From Candidatus Poseidoniales archaeon (GTDB taxonomy: Archaea > Thermoplasmatota > Poseidoniia > Poseidoniales > Poseidoniaceae), in the NCBI GenBank assembly GCA_003602535.1, contig QQSA01000029.1, positions 1 to 12,434 on the forward strand: a stretch of 12,434 nt of DNA, read 5' to 3'. Of the stretch, positions 7,553 to 12,434 are shown piece by piece. The position numbers were made by a program, and so were the translations under genes. Below the pieces are notes generated by a model that worked only from the letters and a program-made list of their open reading frames with translations, did no database searches and was not told where the DNA came from. Position 1 is the stretch's first letter; each line of letters opens with the position of its first letter.

Positions 7553-8092
7553 ATGGCACGTAAGCCCGCAAAGATGTACCGCAGACTCAAGGGACCTGCG
7601 TTTACCAGACGCAAGTATATCGGTGGTGTTCCAAACAACCGTATCCTGAATTACTACGCCGGAAATCGCCGTGCTGCAGAGACTGGTGAATTCCTTATGG
7701 AAATGAGTCTGTTCGCAGATGAGTCATGTCAAATTAGACACACTGCTCTTGAAGCTGCTCGTGTAATATCCAACTCTACGATCAGAAAAGTTGCCGGCGC
7801 TCAAAACTACGCACTACGCATCCACACATACCCTCACCATGTTCTACGTGAGAATAAACAAGCAACTGGCGCTGGTGCAGACCGTGTTTCTCAAGGTATG
7901 CGCTGTGCATTCGGTAAGAATGTCGGAACCGCTGCTAGAGTTAAGCGTGGACAACGTGTTATTTCTCTACAATTCACACCTGCTGATTACCTCGTGGCCA
8001 AAGATGCACTACGCAAGGCTAGCATGAAGTTCCCAACTCCATGTACAACCAAGCTCATCCGTGGACACGAGCACGTCAAAGGACTGGTTTGA
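7553..8092 (+). CDS. rpl10e: 50S ribosomal protein L10e (uL16)
   Basis: Component of the large ribosomal subunit near the tRNA sites and the central protuberance. The archaeal/eukaryotic L10e form of uL16 is recognised from MARKPAKMYRRLKGPAFTRR at the start, YIGGVPNNRI, ALEAARVISN, the conserved segment YALRIHTYPHHVLRENK, the loop GADRVSQGMRCAFGKNVGTAARV, and a C-terminal KASMKFPTP motif. At 179 residues it has the usual archaeal length of roughly 160-180. The ATG has an ideal GGAGGT site. In codon choice it seems to use C-ending and CGT/CGC codons more than its neighbours, as expected for a highly expressed gene. The downstream neighbour is ABCE1, which also acts on the ribosome, so the two may be co-transcribed through the structured 119-base spacer. 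Confidence 0.97.
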   Translation: MARKPAKMYRRLKGPAFTRRKYIGGVPNNRILNYYAGNRRAAETGEFLMEMSLFADESCQIRHTALEAARVISNSTIRKVAGAQNYALRIHTYPHHVLRENKQATGAGADRVSQGMRCAFGKNVGTAARVKRGQRVISLQFTPADYLVAKDALRKASMKFPTPCTTKLIRGHEHVKGLV

Positions 8093-8098
8093 TACACT

Positions 8099-8113
8099 CT
8101 TGCCAGTGGCAAG
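8099..8113 (+). promoter_or_regulatory. Hairpin just after rpl10e
   Basis: CTTGCC-AGT-GGCAAG is a perfect six-pair stem with a three-base loop, starting seven bases after the rpl10e stop. No T-run follows, so it is more likely an mRNA 3'-end stabiliser or processing signal, or part of a larger folded spacer, than a classic terminator. Confidence 0.45.
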
Positions 8114-8135
8114 GCGATATGATTGGCACATTGCT

Positions 8136-8170
8136 AATCGGCTCGGTATTGCTACAACTACCGGCTGATT
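8136..8170 (+). promoter_or_regulatory. Stem-loop in the leader of abce1
   Basis: AATCGGC-t-CGGTA pairs with TACCGGCTGATT: eleven Watson-Crick pairs, one G-U pair and one bulged T, around the loop TTGCTACAAC. It ends about 29 bases before the abce1 Shine-Dalgarno. It could be a protein-binding leader or part of a small RNA. I do not recognise a known RNA family. Confidence 0.45.
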
Positions 8171-8198
8171 CATGAACATTGGGCAAGACGACTTAATT

Positions 8199-8205
8199 GG
8201 AGGGG
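8199..8205 (+). promoter_or_regulatory. abce1 ribosome-binding site that excludes the TTG start
   Basis: GGAGGGG is a strong Shine-Dalgarno. Its first base overlaps the in-frame TTG at 8197-8199, so that TTG cannot be served by this site. The in-frame codon 8 bases after GGAGG, the same spacing as in rpl10e, is ATT at 8212. This site decides the start proposed for abce1. Confidence 0.65.
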
Positions 8206-8211
8206 ATTAGT

Positions 8212-9990
8212 ATTCGAGTTGCAGTTCTGAAGGAAGACAATTGTCAACCAAAGAAATGTATGGATGAATGTATGACATTTTGTCCTCCCGTTCGTAACGG
8301 ACAAGAATGTGTCGTGATGGATGAATCTACAGGCAAACCTCACATTTCTGAATCGTTATGCATAGGTTGTGGTATTTGTGTTAACAAATGCCCTCATGAT
8401 GCATTGATTATTACACAATTGCCTGCAGAATTAGAGAGTGATATGATTCACAGGTATTCGTTGAACGGATTTAGATTGTTTAGACTGCCAACTCCCTCCA
8501 AAGAATCAGTAGTTGGAATTCTCGGACCGAATGGCATGGGTAAATCAACTGCATTCAATATTCTTAGTGGATCGATTATCCCAAACTTAGGAGATTTTGA
8601 AGCAGATGAATTCTGGTGGGAGGACGTAATCTCTAGTTTACCAAGAGGAGAATTGAGAGATTTCCTAATCGATGTAAGTGAATCTGACATCACAGTAGCT
8701 CTAAAACCACAGTATGTAGATCATATTCCTAAAGCCGTGAAAGGAAAAGTCGGCAAGTTGCTATCTTCGGTTGATGAAAGAGGATTGTATCAAGAAATGG
8801 TCACAAAACTAGGAATAGATCACTTACTTGAGAGAGATTTAGATCAGTTATCTGGTGGAGAATTGCAAAGAGTTGCTATTTGTGCTACATTATTGAAAGA
8901 AGCAGATGTATACTTCTTTGACGAACCATCGTCATACTTGGATATTCATGAAAGAATGCGCATAGTCAAAATAATTCAAGAGTTATCTGAAACATCAAGG
9001 GTAATTGTTATCGAACACGATTTAGCAGTTCTTGATGTATTAGCTGATTTAGTTCACATCGTTTATGGAAAGAAAGGTGCGTTTGGAATATTTACACCTG
9101 CAAGGTCCACTAGGCAAGCAATCAATGCCTATCTAGATGGTTTCCTGGTTGAACAGAATGTCAGAATCAGGGATAAACCAATCAAATTCCAAACCCACAC
9201 AGATCGTTCAAATGAACTTGGAAACCCAGTAGTTGAATGGGGAGGTCTGGAGAAGAAATTAGGTGATTTCAATCTCAAGACTGGTGAAGGAAAGGTACAC
9301 CAAGCGGAAGTCGTAGGTGTTGTTGGACCAAATGGAACCGGTAAATCCACCATGGTAAAAATCTTAGCAGGAGAACACGAATACGATGCAGGCTGGGTTA
9401 CAGCAGATGCTACAATTTCTTACAAACCACAGCATATTGATACTGACATGGATTGTACAGTTCAGACGTGGTTAGATGCAGAAGTTGGTCCAAGATGGAG
9501 AGGTGGCGAATACAACGTAAATGTGATTCGAGCCTTAGGGGTTGATGAATTGCTAGCTAAACAAGTAAACAATCTCTCAGGAGGAGAAGCACAGGCAGTT
9601 GCAATTGCCATTTGTTTAGGTAAAGATGCCGACTTATATCTTTTAGACGAGCCTAGTGCACATTTGGATGCGAATGCGCGTATGGAAACTGCAAAGGCAA
9701 TTCGCAGAACCATGGAAGCAAATGAAAAAGCTGCGTTTGTCATAGATCACGATGTATATTTCATTGATATTGTATCTGATTCACTTTTGGTGTTTGAAGG
9801 AGAAGGAGGTAAGCAGGGTATGGCAGAAGGACCATTCAACTTGAGAAATGGTATGAACCGATTCTTGGAAGGTGTTGATGTAACCTTCAGGAGAGACCAT
9901 GACTCAAAGAGGCCTCGAATAAACAAATCTGCGAGCCGTAAGGATAGAGAACAACGCACTAAAGGCGATTATTACTCATTTGATTCGTGA
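8212..9990 (+). CDS. abce1: Ribosome recycling ATPase ABCE1 (Rli1)
   Basis: Iron-sulfur twin-ATPase that splits ribosomes into subunits after termination, working with the aRF1/Pelota-type factors. From ATT 8212 it has 592 residues, the family length. Two [4Fe-4S] clusters are shown by Cys11, 16, 20, 24 and Cys50, 53, 56, 60 (CQPKKCMDECMTFCP, CIGCGICVNKCP). NBD1 has Walker A GPNGMGKST at 105, signature LSGGELQRVAI at 213, and FFDEPSSYLDI with IEHD following. NBD2 has GPNGTGKST at 372, a divergent signature LSGGEAQAVAI at about 455, and LLDEPSAHLD with IDHD. The C-terminus (RPRINK...RKDREQRTKGDYYSFDS) is typical. The frame opens with TTG 8197 directly after a TAA, but the Shine-Dalgarno overlaps that TTG. 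The family start (M-R-[IV]-A-V) aligns with ATT 8212. TTG 8197 would add only five residues. The stop overlaps the ribosome-binding site of the next gene. Confidence 0.95.
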   Translation: MRVAVLKEDNCQPKKCMDECMTFCPPVRNGQECVVMDESTGKPHISESLCIGCGICVNKCPHDALIITQLPAELESDMIHRYSLNGFRLFRLPTPSKESVVGILGPNGMGKSTAFNILSGSIIPNLGDFEADEFWWEDVISSLPRGELRDFLIDVSESDITVALKPQYVDHIPKAVKGKVGKLLSSVDERGLYQEMVTKLGIDHLLERDLDQLSGGELQRVAICATLLKEADVYFFDEPSSYLDIHERMRIVKIIQELSETSRVIVIEHDLAVLDVLADLVHIVYGKKGAFGIFTPARSTRQAINAYLDGFLVEQNVRIRDKPIKFQTHTDRSNELGNPVVEWGGLEKKLGDFNLKTGEGKVHQAEVVGVVGPNGTGKSTMVKILAGEHEYDAGWVTADATISYKPQHIDTDMDCTVQTWLDAEVGPRWRGGEYNVNVIRALGVDELLAKQVNNLSGGEAQAVAIAICLGKDADLYLLDEPSAHLDANARMETAKAIRRTMEANEKAAFVIDHDVYFIDIVSDSLLVFEGEGGKQGMAEGPFNLRNGMNRFLEGVDVTFRRDHDSKRPRINKSASRKDREQRTKGDYYSFDS

Positions 9991-9995
9991 GGGTG
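9989..9995 (+). promoter_or_regulatory. Ribosome-binding site of the first nuclease, overlapping the abce1 stop
   Basis: GAGGGTG begins inside the abce1 TGA, and GAGG lies 7 bases before the ATG at 10000. It fixes that start and indicates one polycistronic transcript with abce1. Confidence 0.65.
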
Positions 9996-9999
9996 AAAT

Positions 10000-11604
10000 A
10001 TGCCAGCACAGGTTCCTCCCGAAGCACAATCTATCGGAAGGGCTAGAGGCAGACTATCCGCCTCATCTCTAACGACTTTTCTCCGTTGCGAAAAGCAATG
10101 GTTTCTCAATTACCGAATTGGCCTGAGAGGACCATTATCTCCCCATCAAGTGATGGGTATAGAAGTTGAAGATGCATTTTGTGCGATACTAATGCATAGG
10201 GCACCAGTTGCCGATTCATTTGAGCAATTACAAGAATGGTTATTCCAATTGGTGCCAAAGCATGCAGAACAAGCAATCGAGAACGGAAGAAATGTTTTCG
10301 AAGACGCGATGTGGTCTGAAGGTAATTTTGATGAATTCTTCAATCTAGAATCTGTATCTGCAATGCTAAAAAATGGAATCTCACTTCAACTCGAAGAGGT
10401 CAAATCATGCTTTGAAGCAGGCGGTGGAGAACATGAATTTACTATTCCAGCTCCTTGCTGGGATGAACCACCACATTTTACACAACCTGAAAAATCGAAT
10501 AGCATGATATCTTGGAAAAATATTCCACATGAGTTTTCTGAAAACATTACGTGGCAAGATGCTTGGGAAATTGCTAGACCATGGGTAAAGGATCCAAGGA
10601 ATCCAGAACCACAGAGGATGTATCATCCAAATCGATGGGCAGCAGGAGAGTGTGATTTAGTTCTAAGATGGGATGGAAGAATACGAATTGTTGACATCAA
10701 AATGGGAGACGGTGAAGGAAAGTTCGCAACAAGTCTTGATTCACAATTAAATTTCTATGCATGGCTTTGGCAAGAGACTCATGATTCTAATTGTGAAGGC
10801 TTAGAGGGGTGGTATCTAACTAATGGCTTGCGTAAAGTGGTCGACGTTAATCCTCTTTCAACTCAAGAGTACCGAGAAATTCATGATCGTATGAAATCAT
10901 GGGACTGTGACAATACTTTGCCGCTGGAATCGCCATGTGATGGTGAAGCTGGTGGTTGTCATTGGTGCTCAGTATCTGACATGCCATATGACAAACCAGA
11001 GATTACAATGCCTTGCGAACCATTATCCTCAATTCCTTCAAGAGTCAATGTAAAAGGAAAATTGCAAGGAGCTTGGGGTCCTCTTCCTAATCACTATGGA
11101 GAATTGGTACTTGGAGCAATGATTCAAGCAGGTGACAAGATGGTTACCCTTGAAGAAAGTCAACCAGGTGCATATCCTGCAATGCATGATTCTGCACAAA
11201 ATGACGTATACATTACAGGAGCATTGCCTGGAGTTTGGCGTAGGCAACCTCGTCTATATTTAGACTCACAGAGTTCTATTTTACCTGAATCTGATGCCGA
11301 GTTAACGCGAATGGGGATGCTTAGAACTAAGGCTAATGTTGAGGGGGTAGTATTGTCTTGCTCAAAGCGAGATGGAAAGAGATCAGATGGAAGACCATGG
11401 TCGATGTTATCATTCCACTTATGGGATGGAGAAAGAGTTGCAGAAGTTGTAGCATTTGGTTCTGCAATAAATGGAACAATGCTATCGATTCGCCCAGGAA
11501 TGCATGTAAAATTAACATCTGTAGAATTAGGTTGGAGAGAAGGCTTAGTTCAACTCAGAGTCGATTCAAGAACAACTCGTACAGAGATTAAATCGAAGCC
11601 TTGA
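10000..11604 (+). CDS. RecB/Cas4-like PD-(D/E)XK nuclease with C-terminal OB fold
   Basis: Predicted DNA nuclease of 534 residues. The N-terminus has RLSASSLTTFLRCEKQWF, the usual opening of RecB/Cas4-type nucleases with a cluster cysteine (Cys30). The active site shows GECD (Asp219), VDIK (Asp232, Lys234) and the QxxxY motif QLNFY at 249-253. Where RecB-family proteins normally have a metal-binding His after the N-terminal motif, this protein has Glu57 (MGIEVEDAF). Cys313, Cys320 and Cys323 (C-x6-C-x2-C), with Cys30, could hold a [4Fe-4S] cluster as in Cas4, AddB and Dna2; Cys303 and Cys339 are further candidates. After about residue 345 comes a middle domain (VNVKGKLQGAWGPL), then from about 438 a strand-rich OB-fold-like domain (TKANVEGVVLSCSKR...VKLTSVELGWREG) that may bind single-stranded DNA. 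It is nine bases after abce1, so probably in the same transcript, and is followed by a paralogue. The substrate and pathway are unknown. Confidence 0.85.
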   Translation: MPAQVPPEAQSIGRARGRLSASSLTTFLRCEKQWFLNYRIGLRGPLSPHQVMGIEVEDAFCAILMHRAPVADSFEQLQEWLFQLVPKHAEQAIENGRNVFEDAMWSEGNFDEFFNLESVSAMLKNGISLQLEEVKSCFEAGGGEHEFTIPAPCWDEPPHFTQPEKSNSMISWKNIPHEFSENITWQDAWEIARPWVKDPRNPEPQRMYHPNRWAAGECDLVLRWDGRIRIVDIKMGDGEGKFATSLDSQLNFYAWLWQETHDSNCEGLEGWYLTNGLRKVVDVNPLSTQEYREIHDRMKSWDCDNTLPLESPCDGEAGGCHWCSVSDMPYDKPEITMPCEPLSSIPSRVNVKGKLQGAWGPLPNHYGELVLGAMIQAGDKMVTLEESQPGAYPAMHDSAQNDVYITGALPGVWRRQPRLYLDSQSSILPESDAELTRMGMLRTKANVEGVVLSCSKRDGKRSDGRPWSMLSFHLWDGERVAEVVAFGSAINGTMLSIRPGMHVKLTSVELGWREGLVQLRVDSRTTRTEIKSKP

Positions 11605-11631
11605 ATAGACTTGATGATTGCATGCGATGAC

Positions 11632-12434
11632 ATGCCTGTGCGAAGCGCTGATCCACTGACCGACGATGTTGGTCCATTCAATCGGCTATCTGCCTCGCAG
11701 GCCAACACTTGGGATGATTGTCCAAGACTCTGGTGGTACCAAAACAAAATGCGTTTAAAATTCCCGCAAACCCCTCCTTTATTTCTTGGTAGAGCTGTGG
11801 AAGAATGTGTGTGCAGAGTATTGATGGAATCACCTGGATTAGTATTTGCAAATGCTCCTGTTGACATAATTGCAAATGGAGTAGATCATCTATTGCCGCT
11901 ATTTGATGATGAATTACCTGATGATTTCCTTTCATGGTGTGAATCTAGAGTTGATGTTCATTGGCCAGGAATAAGAGATTCCATGCATGAAGAATGGAGC
12001 AAAGATGCTCGTAAAGCAGGAAATTGGCATGAATATTCTATGGAAGCATATCGAGATATGTGTGTTTCAGCACTCCGAATGCACCTAGATGAAGTTAGAA
12101 TCTGTATGGAAACTGTTTCACAAACTGAGTTAAACAACTGGCGAGATGGTAAAAGACCTGAAATTCCAGCACCAGATGGCCGTTCCAAAGAAGGACCAAA
12201 CCCTATTGCTAGGAAAGGCGATTGTACCTTAGTAGAAGCGTGGGAGATTGCAAGACCTTGGTTTGTCGACCCTGACGCCCCATTATTCTCTCATAATGTA
12301 ATTCACCCTGAACATTGGTTCCAAGGCGAATATGACCTTGTTTACCGCCATTGTGGTAAGATTAGGATAATGGATCTAAAAGCGAGTAGAGGAGGTGGAG
12401 ATAGAAGTGGGAATTACATTGAACAATTACGCAT
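11632..12434 (+). CDS. Second RecB/Cas4-like PD-(D/E)XK nuclease, paralogue of the preceding gene (cut by window end)
   Basis: The frame is open to the window end, giving 267 residues. It matches the upstream gene at the same places: RLSAS at 18-22, cysteine at 30 (DDCPRLWWY), Glu57 where RecB-type nucleases normally have His (GRAVEE), WEIARPW at 204-210 (189-195 in the neighbour), GEYD with Asp235, MDLK with Asp248 and Lys250, and the start of QxxxY at Gln265. The C-terminal cysteines and any OB domain lie beyond the window. I chose ATG 11632 because it puts RLSAS, Cys30 and Glu57 at exactly the paralogue's positions and gives the same MP start. In-frame ATG 11614 and TTG 11611 are alternatives. 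No good ribosome-binding site is seen, and the gap to the upstream stop is 27 bases. The gene probably arose by tandem duplication followed by strong divergence, with a longer middle helical region here. Confidence 0.82.
   Translation, partial: MPVRSADPLTDDVGPFNRLSASQANTWDDCPRLWWYQNKMRLKFPQTPPLFLGRAVEECVCRVLMESPGLVFANAPVDIIANGVDHLLPLFDDELPDDFLSWCESRVDVHWPGIRDSMHEEWSKDARKAGNWHEYSMEAYRDMCVSALRMHLDEVRICMETVSQTELNNWRDGKRPEIPAPDGRSKEGPNPIARKGDCTLVEAWEIARPWFVDPDAPLFSHNVIHPEHWFQGEYDLVYRHCGKIRIMDLKASRGGGDRSGNYIEQLR

Noticed and set aside
7447..7638. 63-codon minus-strand frame across the start of rpl10e
   Set aside because: It is antisense to a clear ribosomal protein gene and its promoter, with no recognisable protein features.
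8093..8196. tRNA or C/D-box guide RNA in the rpl10e-abce1 spacer
   Set aside because: There is no cloverleaf or T-loop, and the CTGA and ATGA elements lack proper box C/D pairing and spacing.
10000..12434. Cas4 of a CRISPR-Cas locus
   Set aside because: The first protein is far longer than Cas4 and carries extra domains, no other cas gene or repeat array is visible, and the neighbours are housekeeping genes.
1..12434. Insertion sequences, prophage, attachment sites or CRISPR arrays
   Set aside because: I found no transposase or integrase, no terminal inverted repeats and no regularly spaced direct repeats.

Overview
The window looks like a piece of a planktonic archaeal genome, most probably a Marine Group II (Poseidoniales) or related Thermoplasmata-type euryarchaeon. 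The archaeal signature comes from ribosomal protein L10e (the archaeal/eukaryotic form of uL16) and the recycling ATPase ABCE1. The DNA is fairly AT-rich, and a complete bacterial-type MutS1/MutL pair is present, a combination known from few archaeal groups. The lineage is inferred from gene content and protein style; no database search was possible.

Layout. Positions 1-425 (minus) hold the N-terminal part of MoaA (molybdenum cofactor synthesis), cut by the window edge. Diverging from it is aroA (plus, about 502-1659), EPSP synthase of the shikimate pathway. aroA runs directly into convergent mutL with no base between the stop codons. mutL (minus, 1660-3561) follows mutS (minus, 3558-6179) with a 4-base ATGA overlap, giving a tight mismatch-repair operon. 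Upstream on the same strand is an unrecognised membrane-anchored, probably extracytoplasmic repeat protein (6281-7438). Divergent from it is a plus-strand group: rpl10e (7553-8092), a structured 119-base spacer, abce1 (about 8212-9990), then two adjacent paralogous RecB/Cas4-like PD-(D/E)XK nucleases. The first (10000-11604) is complete and ends in a predicted OB fold. The second (11632 onward) is cut by the window end.

How the genes fit together. L10e and ABCE1 both serve the ribosome. MutS and MutL form a methyl-independent repair pair, because MutL carries the intrinsic endonuclease motif. The two nucleases also point to DNA processing, although their partner is unknown. Most plus-strand starts use a GGAGG-like ribosome-binding site 7-8 bases before the start.

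The points most worth a second look are: (1) abce1 seems to start at an AUU codon, as judged from Shine-Dalgarno spacing and the family N-terminus; (2) the tandem nucleases share an unusual set of active-site and cysteine features; (3) the bacterial-type MutS ends in a motif that could read as either a beta-clamp motif or an archaeal PCNA (PIP) box.
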